A DNA stretch of 64,000 nt from Anticarsia gemmatalis (GCF_050436995.1 NC_134764.1:2356001-2420000); one strand, 5' to 3'; shown: positions 37,703-49,355, numbered from the stretch's first letter. Program-made: numbers and translations. The notes: generated by a model from the letters alone, not told the origin.

Positions 37703-40700
37703 CTATAGCTGTATTATCGCTACTAAGTAAGCTGTGATGCTGCCAAGAATCTGAAAAAATAACATACTGCATTTATTTGGTCGGAACATTATCCTATAGT
37801 ATGTAAACGTAACCAATTGTTGATTGATTGACTTTTATTGGGCATGATACTATCTCTTAAGTAATATGCCTTATTATGCAGAGTGTCTACATTCGAAGGC
37901 TTGCAAGTATGTATAAGTTGAATGCCTGGAAGTATCTGTTGAAAGCTGATTTACTTTATTTAACCCTTTGACCGCCACGGTCGTCTATACTTGACAAATC
38001 AGAACGAGCCCACGACGCTATATTTTTGTCGACATTTGCCGACGACAGCATCGTGAGCACTTTCTGATTTATCGAGTATAGCCGACCGTGTCGGTCAAAT
38101 GGTTAACAACCAGTATGTATGGTAACGAAATTATTTTAAATTTTGACATCACCCAAACCCGTTACAAACGCTACGCTATAATAACTTGAATATTATTATT
38201 TAATCAGACCTTACCGTCATAATAACAGTTCTGTTAATCTTGAACATGTGTAACGGCGTGTATGCGACCTTGTCTCCCGAGATATACTTATAGAACAGCT
38301 CCAGTTCTGACATCAGAGAGTAGTGCTCCGGCGGACTAAAGCGCAGCAACTGACTTATCAAGTGCTTCGTGCGGAACATCTGGAGAGATTAAATTTATAT
38401 TGAAACGAGACTAGCTGAACCATAATAATAACGCACGCCTTCCAAATGTCCGGGACTCTGTAGTCCCGAGATATACCAAAGACATACAATAATAATAATA
38501 AATATCATTGGACAACTCACACACGGTCATTTGATTCCAAACTAAGCAGAGCTTGTACTATGGTAACCAAATAACTGATAAACATACTTATATACTTCTA
38601 ACTACATACTTATATAGATAAATTGTCATCCAGGCTCAGACCGAATACTCGTGCTCATCACACAAAGATTTGTCCCGGGTGGGATTCGAACCCACCACAC
38701 GCTGCGGTACGGTTGTTGCGGCGAGGTGACCGCTTAAACCACTGCGCCAAACGTGAATTTAATATTTTTTTATACAAGGCAATGTTCCACAGTCCCAACA
38801 TGATACGTATTAATCTACATCCCCGACATTCCCATACTTCCTTTCCAGATTAACGTATAGTTTCCAAGGAGGGTTGACATGCTGTCGGCCAATCGTAAGC
38901 ATCAGCTAAATGTCTTTACAGCATGTTTTTGACAACAAAAACAGGAGTGACCTTTCCTCACGCGGGATAAGGATAAAACAAAGCAAAATCTATTAAATAG
39001 TTAGTCACATCTTCTCCCTAATAAACCAGGCAAGATTTTTGATTTTTGCAACATTTTTCATGTTCCTAATCTGGATAAATATTATCTCGATGCCAAGATA
39101 CTAGATTATTTAACGACATAACATCAAACCTATTTTTAAATCAGCTCCTAAAAGCAATGAAAATGGGGCACATATACATCATCACTTACGCCTTTATTCT
39201 ACTAAAGGTTAATAGAATAAAGGCGCAAGTGACTTGATGTTGGCTCAATGTTTATTAAACGTAGTATGTTAAATTATACAACCTGTTGATGTGTTTGATG
39301 GCACGGTTCAACAATGTACAATAGGTCAAAGAAATGATACGCAGCCCACGTGACCTGCACCATTGCTCTGTAAAAATCTGCCTTGCTTCCAACTGAAAAG
39401 AAAGCCCCTGTAACAAAAGTTAAGTTTTGAATTGAGTCTTATTCAATATCGTCATTTAGAATTTAACAATTATTGGGCTTCTTCTTCTTCTTCTTGTCGT
39501 ATGGTTATTGGTCAACCTGGTGTCAAAGTTGTTCATGCCGCCCGAAGGCCTTTGACGTGGCTTATTGGGCTAACAACAAGAATAAAAGCACCTTAATTTT
39601 TCAGCCATCGCGATTGGAACATGATAATCGTATTGATAAGTGCGTATATTTTGTACCCGCATCGACTTGCTTGGAAGGTCAGTAAAATTTGGTACTTTTA
39701 CTTTACTCGTAGCGAGCTTCATTTATTAATTTAGGTCTTACTTCTCATCGTATGGTTAGTGGTCAACCTAATGTCAAAGTTTTTCAAGCCGCCCGAAGGC
39801 CTTTGACGTGGCTTAACGACTGTTATCTTAATCGACAACAACCGGGACCGACTTTTTACGTGCCCCCCGAAGCACGGATACGCCCAGTTCAAATACCACT
39901 ATGCGGTCACCCATCCATGGAATGACCGCGCCAACAGTTGCTTCACCCACAGATCGTTCACCGACCGGTGAGCGCAACTGGCTATGGGCGCCTCGATTTA
40001 GGTAACATTATCTAAATACAGTTTGTGAATTTAACAACCTAAATGAAAGAAAACATATACATTATTTCTTACCAACTCTAGAGATCAGGTTATAAGGAGT
40101 GATAATCAGATGCAACAGGAAGAACAGAAGACTAGCGACTATGACTACGCTGTGACCATCACTGAGCTTTAGAACCGCATCGGTAAGAGAACAGTATAAA
40201 TGACCGAGGTGGTGGATCTTTGCTGGAGCTGTTCTTGTGAATATACCGACAGTACCTGGATTGAGGAAGATGGTATAAGTTTTAGGTCTTTGCACAGACA
40301 TGGAAAGAATTGTTTCTTTAGCCGGAAAGTGAGCAAATTGTTAATATGGTGGGTAGACTCGTAGACTCGCCGTGATCGCAGGCTAACTACCTTTGACCAC
40401 AGCAAGTGCAACCTGCGCTGAAACATTAGGCATTTTAAGGTAAAATGCGTGTTCGCATTAATTCCCTTATTCTATTATACATAGAACAGTATCACCTACC
40501 AATCTTTGAATTGCTATTAAGAACATTCCTATTAAAATTGGACCACAAGACAGTTTATGACTTCGGTATCGGACTTAAGATGCCCTGATTGCACTCACTA
40601 CAGTTCTGCCCACAGAGTAAGACCTAACTGCACGTACAAAATAATTATTGCTTTGAAAACACTTACTGTCTCTATATATCTCTTTCAACAAAGTTTTCAG

Positions 40701-43017
40701 GCAACTGTTAAGTCGTTTGAAAGTGGAAAGCACGCTCATATGAACGAAAGATATCTGTAATGTCAGCACTTTCATCATCGCAACCTCCATGTAGAACGTT
40801 CCGTACAATCCTTCCATAATTACTGCGAAATAAAAGTTTATATTCAACATAATTTTATTGTGCCAACACACTGTAAGAATATGGGTTTTCTCCTTCGAAA
40901 AACATAGGAAGCGAAATATTAGTATAACGGAAAACATGCAAACAGTAATTTACCTTATTGCAATTTGCAATACACAAATCAAAAATCAAATAGAAAAATC
41001 ATGTTAAGAAAATAAATGTTGTTCCTAGCCCGCGCTCGGCTCGCATAGTGGACTCAAAGCCTAACCTCTCCTTCAATTTGGGAGGAGACCTTTGCCTAAC
41101 TGTGGGACAGTAATGGGTTCGAAAATAATGTTAAGAAAAGTAATCTTTGAATACGCTTGTCGTATTTTCGTATAAGATAAGCAACTCTTTACTTTTATTG
41201 CCTAGCCTCTTCCATGAAGGCCACAATATTTAACAACTAGCTGACCCGCGCACCTTCGCTTGCGCCGCATAATAGAGAATGGGTCATAATTTTCCCGTTT
41301 TTGTAACATTTTTACTGGTACTCTGCTCCTATTGGTCGTAGCGTGATGATATATAATAGGCTATCTAACACTGAGAGAATTTTTCAAATCGGACCAGTAG
41401 TTCCTGAGATTAGCGCGTTCAAACAAACAAACAAACTCTTCAGCTTTATAATATTAGTATAGATTAGGAGAACGAACCACGAAAAAAGAATACTTAAAAT
41501 ACATACATTCGCCATCTCTGATGATGATTTCGTACATCAATATGACGTAGTCTGAGAAAATGATGATATTTCCCGCTATAATCGACCATATTATCATTAG
41601 CAGTTTGATAGTCTTAAACGAGTGAGTGCGTGCCTCATAGCCATCCAGTTCGTGGTTTATCTGAAACAAAATTATTTTAATCAATGATTTATTAATTCAA
41701 TATAATTAGGTCGGGGAAAAAGTCTTTTCGCATTATAGTATGTATGAACTTGTAATAAAATCTTTTCTCTACACAAAAAAGCTCGATATTTGCGTACCTC
41801 ACGAGCTCACTGAAAGAAACCTAATGAACCGTGTACTCATTTGTGATTCTTGAAGCCAAAGAGATTTTATTACAAGTTCATACATACTTTAATGCGAAAA
41901 GACTTTTGCCCCGACCTAATATAAGTTACATATACATTATACATATATTATATTTTATAACAATTGTATAGATATCGTAATCAATACAGTAAATTAATAA
42001 TCCATGTTTAAGGCACGGTAAATTGTGGATCCCGGTTGTCATTTTCAAAGATCTTTGACAGGGGTTACAAGTAATTAGAAGTTTGAAAGTCTGACAACCA
42101 GCCTTACCGAGGATTACCATGTTAAAGTTTGAGTAACTGGGTTGTGGAGGTCCGGTAGCCAGTCGCTCCATCAAATAAAAATTAGTAAGTATGTTAAATC
42201 ATCGACCAAAAGACGAATGCTCGGCTATCACTATTTAAAAGTAAAATGTCGTTAGTATCATCGGTAAAATATGTACATATTACCTTTTGCATCTCAGCCA
42301 AGCACACAACAACTTGTTTCATCCTATAGGTACCGGAATTTGCTTCTGATAACATTACTATTGTTATACCGGTCACTGTAATCATTGCCATGACAGCGTC
42401 AGAACTAGTGCGAAAGTGGATCGACTGTTTAGAGTCTAAACACATGTCGTAGATTGTTGTGAAAAGACATACAAGACCTAGAATAAAAAGATTATTTTAC
42501 TTACAGTACCAAGCCTAGTCAAAATATCCGTACCGTATGTGTTAAAAAAATGTGCGTGAGTTGTTTTAAAACTCCAATCAAGCATATTTATATTTTTTTT
42601 ATTTTTCTTGACGTTTCGGCGCGGTATTCACAGTTAATTCCTCTATATTGGTAAATTCCTCTATTAGGTATGGCCTCTGAAGCAACTGGCAAAATGGGAG
42701 ATGATATTTTTCCATTCAATATTGTACAGTGATTCTAAACTGATATCCATGATAACTTTTTAGGCCAGTCAAGCAAAATAATACTCTTTTTCTGCGATGT
42801 TGTTTGTGGATTTGGGATAATGATTGGTTGATATATTTAACTTACAGAAGAACAATATGACCATTTTGCAATACACGCTGGCACCGCGTGATACATAAGC
42901 GAAGGTTCCATTGCGCGTGCTCTTAAATCTTAGACAGGCTACTCCAGAAATTTGTGACACACGAAGAACTAAATTTAGTGAACCGGATACCAAACACTCT
43001 TGCTGAGAAGATACCAT
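37703..43017 (-). CDS. Gustatory receptor-like protein E (422 aa)
   Basis: Minus-strand exons: 43017-42846, 42477-42284, 41660-41507, 40822-40667, 40386-40300 (uncertain), 40255-40073, 39392-39283, 38379-38215, 37750-37703. The start MVSSQQECLVSGSLNLVLR was preferred over an in-frame ATG 23 codons upstream because it aligns with the other genes. Landmarks are LYCSLTDAVLKLSDG and TM5 in exon 6, IVEPCHQTHQQ in exon 7, MFRTKHLISQLLRFSPPEH in exon 8, and ILGSITAYLVAIIQL plus stop in exon 9. Exon 5 is the weak point. The acceptor with the best context (tttcag, before 40422) gives a frame that stops, while an internal tag acceptor keeps the frame. The gene may therefore have a damaged exon 5, or may skip it without shifting frame, as H seems to. 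Otherwise intact. Confidence 0.82.
37964..38102. mobile_element. piggyBac-like MITE in intron 8 of gene E
   Basis: A 139-base element flanked by TTAA on both sides (37960-37963 and 38103-38106). The left end is CCCTTTGACCG and the right end CGGTCAAATGG, inverse with one mismatch. Subterminal arms (ctatacttgacaaatcag and ctgatttatcgagtatag) are also inverted. TTAA duplication with CCC/GGG ends is the piggyBac hallmark. No transposase. Confidence 0.7.
38512..38757 (-). repeat. tRNA-derived SINE, antisense, intron 7 of gene E
   Basis: Read on the minus strand it begins 'tggcgcagtggtttaagcgg' (A box) and 'gtgggttcgaatcccacccg' (B box), and ends in the body with 'tctgcttagtttggaatcaa', as in the long copy at 9736-10065. 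The tRNA-like part is well kept but is joined to SINE sequence. Confidence 0.7.
39182..39232. other. Near-perfect hairpin in intron 7 of gene E
   Basis: Two 20-base arms (39182-39201 and 39213-39232) are inverse copies with one mismatch around an 11-base loop. The core is CGCCTTTATTCTA / TAGAATAAAGGCG. The flanks continue to pair weakly. Confidence 0.7.
39481..39565 (-). repeat. 5S-like SINE, 3' fragment, intron 6 of gene E
   Basis: Begins in a CTT-repeat (the inverse of the AAG tail) and contains 'ggtcaacctggtgtcaaagt' and 'gcccgaaggcctttgacgtg'. It is truncated soon after, unlike the longer copy at 39741. Confidence 0.6.
39741..39995 (-). repeat. 5S-rRNA-like SINE, antisense, intron 6 of gene E
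   Basis: Full inverse copy: 'cttctcatcgtatggttagt' through 'gactttttacgtgcc', 'ccactatgcggtcacccatc' (reverse of GATGGGTGACCGC) to 'ggtgagcgcaactggctatg'. Confidence 0.65.
41015..41130 (+). repeat. LINE-like 3' tail in intron 3 of gene E
   Basis: Contains 'cccgcgctcggctcgcatag', 'tttgggaggagacctttgcc' and 'tgtgggacagtaatgggttc', the tail family of 1638 and 62490. Confidence 0.55.
41236..41463 (-). mobile_element. Lep1-type Helitron-like element, reversed, intron 3 of gene E
   Basis: Begins ACTAGCTGACCCGCGC and ends 'tttataatattagtatag', the inverse of the copies in genes D and J. It also carries the inverse of 'aactactggtccga'. It ends about 43 bases from the exon 3 donor of gene E. Confidence 0.75.
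41706..41919. mobile_element. Mariner-like MITE, copy 1 (intron 2 of gene E)
   Basis: A 214-base element beginning TTAGGTCGGGGAAAAAGTC and ending with the inverse, CCGACCTAA, with terminal inverted repeats of some 50 bases (through 'tatgtatgaacttgtaataa'). The ends sit next to TA, as expected for Tc1/mariner target duplication. No transposase. Six copies lie between 41.7 and 63.6 kb. Confidence 0.75.
42008..42178 (+). repeat. 5S-like SINE, second subfamily, 3' part
   Basis: Contains 'aggcacggtaaattgtggat', 'cattttcaaagatctttgac', 'gaaagtctgacaaccagcct' and 'aactgggttgtggaggtc', matching the longer copy at 49925-50285 whose head is clearly 5S-like. It lies in intron 2 of gene E. Confidence 0.55.
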
Positions 43018-43952
43018 TTTATTTCTGGACTTTTTAATGACAGAAAACACGATTGTCTGAGATTTTTGGGATTTTCTTAATAACAATTAAATAATTAAAG
43101 ACTTTAGGTTTGAATAGGCATTTTAGTTTTGCCTAGAAGGCTGAGGACGTAACATTGGCATGAAACCATCAATTTTTTTTTTTAATTTCCGGGCTGATAA
43201 CTAGGAGAGAAGCCGCGAAAAGAGACTGGTAAAAAATAATGCCAAGTTCTTTTGACAGCTACTTTCTTAAATATTCATTTCAAATTTAAGGTTTGTAGCA
43301 TACATATCAAAACGTAAACCGTTGGTTCAGACGCAGGCACAAAAGCATTGTGGTTCAAAAGCATTATAAGACGATGCTGCACTTGTTTATAGCTTGTTAA
43401 CTCCTGGCCGGGGACAGATGCTAGATTATGAAATATATACTATGGTATAAAATACATACTATCATATTATAAGTTTACAGGTAGATATGTATAGTGCGGC
43501 CTTTATTCTGGATATACTATCAATACTTCAAATGTAAATAAATCCTACAATGTATTTCTATTCTTTTATTTATTTAAAAGAACATAAAACATGATATTAT
43601 ATATACCCTTTTCTCTCACGGTCATTTCAAATGGTTTTGTTTTTCCATATGCAACTGTAGGCGTTCATACCTAATAGCTAATTGTATAATATTTGGGAAA
43701 TAATTAAATAGTACTTATGTTTCCATGACAGTAAATACTGAACTTTGTATAAAAAATTTGTTTTAATCGACTTTGTTCACGTGGAAAGATTTTGAGATTA
43801 ACATTATTTACCATCATATTATGCTATGCAATTTAGTAGGCATGATGATGTACATCAACACATGCATACCTATATTTATAAAGTATTTTGTACCTATTAC
43901 CGTTTTTTTTATTCGATTTATTTCATAGATATGTGGAATTTCAGGTGGCTTT

Positions 43953-44006
43953 GACTGAGTTAATTTAAATGTCAAAACATAATGTTGACATTTAACTAAC
44001 TCAGTC
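43953..44006. other. Long hairpin upstream of gene F
   Basis: The arm 'gactgagttaatttaaatgt' (with CAA) pairs with 'ttgacatttaactaactcag' (with TC) with only one or two mismatches, around a loop of about 9 bases. Confidence 0.65.
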
Positions 44007-44377
44007 AGTCGGCTTTGGGGTAAAAAACTATCATATTGCTTCTTTTATATTATTATGCATAGTTATCTTAGAAATCTTATTCAAGGTATATTTTCTGCAA
44101 TACGTGCTTGCATTGCAGAAAAAGTCGAAAACGGAAATTCTATACTTTTTTTCTTGGACTAATAAGATGTGACATTGCTACTACTGAATTAGGCATAACT
44201 CTATTTTTTGGCGATGTTTTCTTGAAGTGGATTAGAGCCCACAACCTAAGTAAGTCTAAGCCTTAATCATTGGGCTACGGCTTTTTCAAATGTATTAGGG
44301 TCTCTTCACATCATTTGTTACGAGACGTGGCCAAGAGTGGAATAGTGTTTTCATAGACTAGTTTTAGATAAACATTA

Positions 44378-44535
44378 GCGCGATTTTCTATAATAAGTAT
44401 AATGGAGCACCAAAAGATAGTTATTATAAATGCGTTGCATAAATAGTTCCTCCGGCGCCCGCTAGAAGAGGTGCTGGTCAGATTCTCATACATTTTTTTC
44501 TATTGGTTGTCAATAATCGAAAATCGCGCTACCGA
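44378..44535. mobile_element. MITE, GCGATTCTCTAC family, reversed
   Basis: Both ends carry 'gcgcgattttctat'-type and 'gaaaatcgcgctac' termini. The core appears in inverse order: 'gcgcccgctagaag', 'tcagattctcatac', 'ttggttgtc'. Confidence 0.6.
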
Positions 44536-45009
44536 TCCTTTGATAATGACTTGACCATAATGTAAGACAAATCTGAAGACTGTCTTGATTAAGTTAATTT
44601 TGACTGAGGTCAGCACTTAGCCAACAAGAGCCTGGACTTAGCCAATTCTGCTTCAAGTGTGGGGGAACCCTTAATGACCAATAAATAACCAATTTACATA
44701 CACTGCTAAGTAACTTTTACTCTAACAGCGTATCGTAATGTAAACAATATAAATATTCCTAATTCTTGATCCGTTATCAAATTACTAAGAAATATTGTAA
44801 TCGTTACTTTATTCTAATGACGGATTATGCGGCACACTATAAGAAAACACACTAAGTATCAGGTAGGTAGATCGCACGAAGTTTTCTCAAAATAAATTTT
44901 GAAAAAAGCAATTCCGTCTCTCCGCCCCCATAACTTTGTCTCAAAATAGTTCACCACGTATTTTAGTGCATAATTGATATTTTGCATTTATATCAACATT
45001 AGGATGAGG

Positions 45010-45415
45010 TAACTACCGGTTCGACCTCTGAGGTTAGGCTACGCTTGCCAGGATTGTTATGTGGATGGATGACTATTTCGAATGTTCAGTGGAACTACGT
45101 GTTTCGGAAAACACTTTAAATTGTGGGTCCCTACCGTAATATTAGGTCGAGGAACATGTCTTCGCATTATAGTACCTATGTATGTACTTGTAATAAAATC
45201 TCTTTGGCATCAAAAATCACAAATGAGTACACGGTTCATTAGGTTGATTTTAGTGAGCTCGTGAGGTACGCAAATATCGAGCTTTTTTGTGTAGAGAAAA
45301 GATTTTATTACAAGTTCATACATACTATAATGCGAAAAGACTTTTTCCCCGACCTAATATTAAGATTTTTGACATTCGTTACCAGGAGTCAAAATAACTG
45401 CTAGAACTCGAAAGA
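45010..45415 (+). repeat. 5S-like SINE split by a mariner-like MITE
   Basis: The left part (45010-45141) has 'gacctctgaggttaggctac' and 'gtggatggatgac', the 5S-like head, up to 'aattgtgggtccctaccgta'. It resumes at 45358 with 'aagatttttgacattcgtta'. The copy at 49925-50285 has the two halves joined, so the MITE inserted into an existing SINE. Confidence 0.6.
45142..45357. mobile_element. Mariner-like MITE, copy 2
   Basis: A 216-base copy flanked by TA, with TTAGGTCGAGG at the left and CCCCGACCTAA at the right. It sits inside a 5S-like SINE and ends 152 bases upstream of the gene F start codon. Confidence 0.75.
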
Positions 45416-47429
45416 AGGGCTAGACTGATTGATCAACATTAGGATTCGGCGAAAATTGTATCACTTGAATAACCCAACTAACCTACATTTATTTTTTAGA
45501 CTATTCAAGATGGATGTCGTCCGACAAGAGTGCACAGTATCTGGTGCGCTAGGCTTCGTACTCCGTGTGTCACGTGCGGTCGGCGTCGCCACGCTCAGCT
45601 TTGATAAAAGCAACGACGGTTGGCGCATCCGTGTCACACGGGTCGCCAATTTGTACAGCAAAATTCTTGTTATATCTTTTTGTAAGTTACTTTTATGAGC
45701 TTTTGATACAAAATATTATTTTTAAAAAAATATATTGATGACATATAATTTTTTTTGCAAACAATAAACAATGCCGACTGTGTTGTATTTATAGTCACCA
45801 TTGTTTTTTTTGTTGCCTATATGAATGCCAGTGTCTGTCATGTCTATGTGAATATTACAAATGTCTTTTCATCTCCCTGCTAAATTATATTCAGGTCTGT
45901 CGAGTCGCTACAAATGAAAGAAACAGATACTCAAAGCTTTGCTAAAAACTATTTTAATTGATCAAGTCATTTTCAACTTTTAGTTAGAGTTGTGCAGGAA
46001 AATCAACTTCTATAACATCATTTGCAGGTCTATGTTCCGGATTTTGGTCGGCAACCATCTTCTCTGACTTAAAGTCTGCTGCAATTCGCGCCAGTTCCAA
46101 AATAGTGGTTGTTTTCATAACCGTTGCGACCTTGTTCTTAGTTATACTGGTGGAATTGTTCTGCGGAAAGTCCAGGATTGAAGAAGTAGTCGCAGGCTTG
46201 GCACAGATACAAAAGGTAATAAGTTTGGCTACTTCAGTTAGAGATATGCTCTTGATCTTTTGAGTCGAGTCTCTCATGGATTTATGTCTTTAGTATGAAA
46301 TATAATTTATTTACTCTTATGTTATTAGTCTTATTACAATACATTGTAGATATTTTTGTTTTCTCGTTTATAGTGTGCTCTAAAGTTTTGAAGGTGAATA
46401 ATCTTATTAATATCTACAATTAAAGCGTTAATTCCTAGATTTAAATAGATGTAGTTACATGTACTTATGTTTCTAGATAAATACAGAACTCGTCCTATAT
46501 GGCCGCCTCGCGTCATATGAAAGGTATCAAGTATTTATCACAATATGGACCCTCGTGGGCGGAGGAGGTCTTCTCATTATAGAAGGTGGATTATACAACT
46601 ACGATATTCTATTCAGACATCAACCAAGAAACGGTATGTATAAATAACTCAAAGTAACATGAGCTTACAAAAGTAAATCAAATTAATTACTATTCCCCTG
46701 CTGGGTATAAAATTGCCTCGAATCGAAATTGGATGAAGATCTGCTTCGTCCAGCTCCGAACTTTGAATCAATCGTCAGGTATTAATGTAGAGCCTTGATT
46801 CCTCTTCGTTGACCTGTTGCAAATGAGAGTTTGGATTCCTTCAAGAACTTTTCTAAAGATCTCCTAGGCATGCCAGGTTTGTAATAGAAAGAGGATTTTT
46901 ATTTTTATACACACATTTTTGAAACCCCATTTGCATTGATTTAAAACCCCAACTACTTACGTAGAAAGCGATTACTCATCCTCGTAATACTGTATTTATT
47001 CATTGTATTTTTTAATTTCAGTTCTCGTGCATAGTATGTTCTTGTTTTTTCACTGTAAAATCGGTATGATGAAAGTGTTAACTTGTCAAATCACAATGAT
47101 ATTTGTATCTGTGTTGTCTACCTTCAATCACCTCAACGATTGTTTGGAGAGCATACTGCGAAATGTTCGTAGAAAAGGTTAGTATTATTATAATCTTAAC
47201 GTAATCATTAGTATTAATGATAGTTATAGTTCCATAATAATGTCTACATGAGATGTGATGTGACTTACAAATATGAGTTTAAAAAATAATTACCCTGCTA
47301 TAAAACTGAACAAGTGAAGTAAATTTTTTTAAAAGTGTTCCTTGTCAGTTACTTGTGTTTTATTCTGATTTCTAGGTAATAATTATCCCATTTGAAACTG
47401 CAATGCTTATTTGAGCTATTTTTAATTTA

Positions 47430-47625
47430 TTAGGCCGGGAAAAAGTCGCGTTATAGTATGTATGAACTTGTAATAAAATCTTTTCTCTACACAAAAAAGC
47501 TCAATATTTGTGTAACTCATGAGCTCACTCAAAGACACCTGAACCGTGTACTCATTTGTGATTCTTGAAGCCAAAGAGATTATATTACAAGTTCATACAT
47601 GCGAGAAGACTTTTTCCCCGACCAA
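47430..47625. mobile_element. Mariner-like MITE, copy 3 (intron of gene F)
   Basis: TTAGGCCGGGAAAAAGTCGC at the left and TTTTTCCCCGACC at the right. It is about 20 bases shorter than other copies because parts of both inverted repeats are deleted. It occupies the place where exon 5 or its acceptor would be expected. Confidence 0.7.
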
Positions 47626-47954
47626 TATTTGGAGGAGGCAAGAAAACATATTTTACATTTCTTTATTTGTCATTCCTATAACATCGCTCATAACATAAGT
47701 TATTTTTCTACAGAGAGAAAACATGAATCGTTCGAGACAGCTCACGTAGTTCGTCGCCTCGGCTTCCTGTACTGTTCTCTGGAAACTGTAGTAAAACAAA
47801 TGAGCGACAGTCACGGTCCATTGCTCGTGGCTATCATGATGTCCTACTTCACACATCTTATAATAGTTCCATACAATTTTATTGTCTTGCTTCGTAAGTT
47901 CTTTTCATTTAGCTAATTATTTCATTGCTGAGTTGATTTTCTAACACTACCTTT

Positions 47955-48165
47955 GACTATCTTTATATATATAATTTTTCTGTAAGTGTGTATGTCACTG
48001 AACTTCTCTTAAACGACTGGACCGACTTTGATGAAATTTTTTGTGTGTGTTCAAGGGGATCTGAGAATGGTTTAGATTCACAATTTTGTCCGCTGGACAA
48101 TGTTTTTTTAATTAATTTTTAATTTATTAGACAGGACAACGTCTGTCGGGTCCGCTAGTCAATAA
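47955..48165 (+). repeat. Lepidopteran dispersed repeat, intron 6 of gene F
   Basis: Contains 'gactggaccgactttgatga', 'tttttgtgtgtgttcaaggg' and the end 'gtctgtcgggtccgctagtc'. The CTAGT-like end suggests a Helitron-like element related to, but different from, Lep1. Confidence 0.45.
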
Positions 48166-48794
48166 ATAAATAGCTATCCTTTGACCAGCGTCCTAAGGGA
48201 ATTCTGTACGTACTTAGTTATCAAGAAAATGTAAAATTGCCGATACTTGGTTAGCCAACAGTAAGAAATCACAATAAAAGTTTTGTTTTAAAACGTCGGA
48301 CTATAGTCATCCTGAAGTGTGCATACGGCAGACATGTCAACAAACTTTGTATTTATTTTGCGCTTTTAATGTACATAAAATAATGCTGCATTCAGAGATT
48401 CAGACAAACCTGCTATTCGAATTATTTTAAAAAAAAATCTTTTTATATCATTACAGTGGGAGATTCTACAGACTTCTACCGAGGTTTATTGTCGTTATGG
48501 TGGATCATTTACCACTTTTCAGACTTGGTATTGACTGTTGAGCCGTGCCATAGGACACATAAGCAGGTAAACAAATGTATTTTGTGGAAATTACATCACA
48601 TTTCAACGGAAGAGCGAGGTCCTTAATTTTACTTTAACATGGAACAAATATTTGTGCAATCTACGAAAATTTAATTCGGGTCCGTTGTGTGTGATCTCTG
48701 TTATTTCTTCGTTTCTAAAAGTCCCTGCAACACTAGAGGAATTACTAAAGCTCGAGTTGTATATATTTAATAGACCCCGTACTTTTTATCAAAA

Positions 48795-48950
48795 TAACAC
48801 CATGATAGATGGACAAATATAAGAAAAAGCGGGCGACGTTAGACCGAACGTTGTAGACATCGTTGGGGGAAGCCAATGTCCAGCAGAAGACTGGAGTCTA
48901 TACGCTGATATGATGATGATGATGATGCTGCTGATGATGATGATGAGATA
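48795..48950 (+). repeat. LINE 3' end with ATG-repeat tail
   Basis: Contains 'gttagaccgaacgttgtaga', 'gggggaagccaatgtccagc' and a long run of 'gat' triplets with one 'gct' interruption. Same type as 7195-7356. Confidence 0.6.
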
Positions 48951-49355
48951 GACAGAGCTACCTTTGCTAATACTGGTATAAGTACATATGTATTTTATTG
49001 TTACTTCATATTATTTATTTCATATTATTTTCATATCATTCATATTATTTAGTTCTGCGTTAATCTAAAATAAACAAACAAGTTACATAATATTTAATTT
49101 TTAATATAAAATAGTTTTTTTTTATATCTTTTAAATGTTGGCTGCCTAACACTCCAATATTGGTTGATGTTTTCTAACCGCTTTGATTAAAATTACACGA
49201 ATCGCATGTTTTTATGACCGGTCTAGCAACAATTGAGTTTATGGACGTTTCTGCTTACCTAATATCAAACTTTGGCAATCAAGAATGGATTTTTAAGTAT
49301 AAACCAAACTATAATTTAAAATTAACTTCAAAATACTGCTTCTTTCTCATAAATA

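Larger units (their letters stand above)
43018..45509. other. Divergent intergenic region between genes E and F
   Basis: About 2.5 kb upstream of both E (minus) and F (plus). It contains a hairpin at 43953-44006, a reversed GCGATTCTC-family MITE at about 44378-44535, and a 5S-like SINE at 45010 split by a mariner-like MITE (45142-45357). No coding exon recognised. Confidence 0.5.
45510..48566 (+). pseudogene. Gustatory receptor-like gene F, 3' end missing
   Basis: Exons found: 45510-45681, 46028-46215, 46477-46633, 47022-47177, 47714-47893, 48457-48566. They correspond to exons 1-4, 6 and 7 of the family and give 321 codons without a stop. The start is MDVVRQECTVSGALGFVLR. Exon 6 has LYCSLETVVKQMSDSHG where relatives have LYCS.CD, so the Cys-Asp pair is lost. 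Exon 7 has VEPCHRTHKQ and a good donor. Exon 5 is not recognisable: a mariner-like MITE ends 88 bases before exon 6, and a decayed look-alike of the loop exon may lie between. Exons 8 and 9, which carry the third intracellular loop and TM7, are not found before gene G. Without them the protein would lack the last helix. Probably a pseudogene by 3' deletion, though the remaining exons look undamaged, so the loss may be recent. Confidence 0.78.

Noticed and set aside
38650..38757. tRNA gene on the minus strand
   Set aside because: The tRNA-like head is well preserved, but it is fused to the same SINE tail as at 9736-10065.
43018..43086. N-terminal extension of protein E from the upstream in-frame ATG
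   Set aside because: The extra 23 residues have no counterpart in any paralogue; MVSSQQECLVSG aligns with the starts of the other genes.
46334..46516. Minus-strand frame near gene F exon 3
   Set aside because: Antisense to a receptor intron and exon, with no homology or splice context.
47626..47713. Intact exon 5 of gene F
   Set aside because: The text after the MITE vaguely resembles the loop exon, but it has stops in the needed phase or lacks an acceptor; I treat it as lost or decayed.
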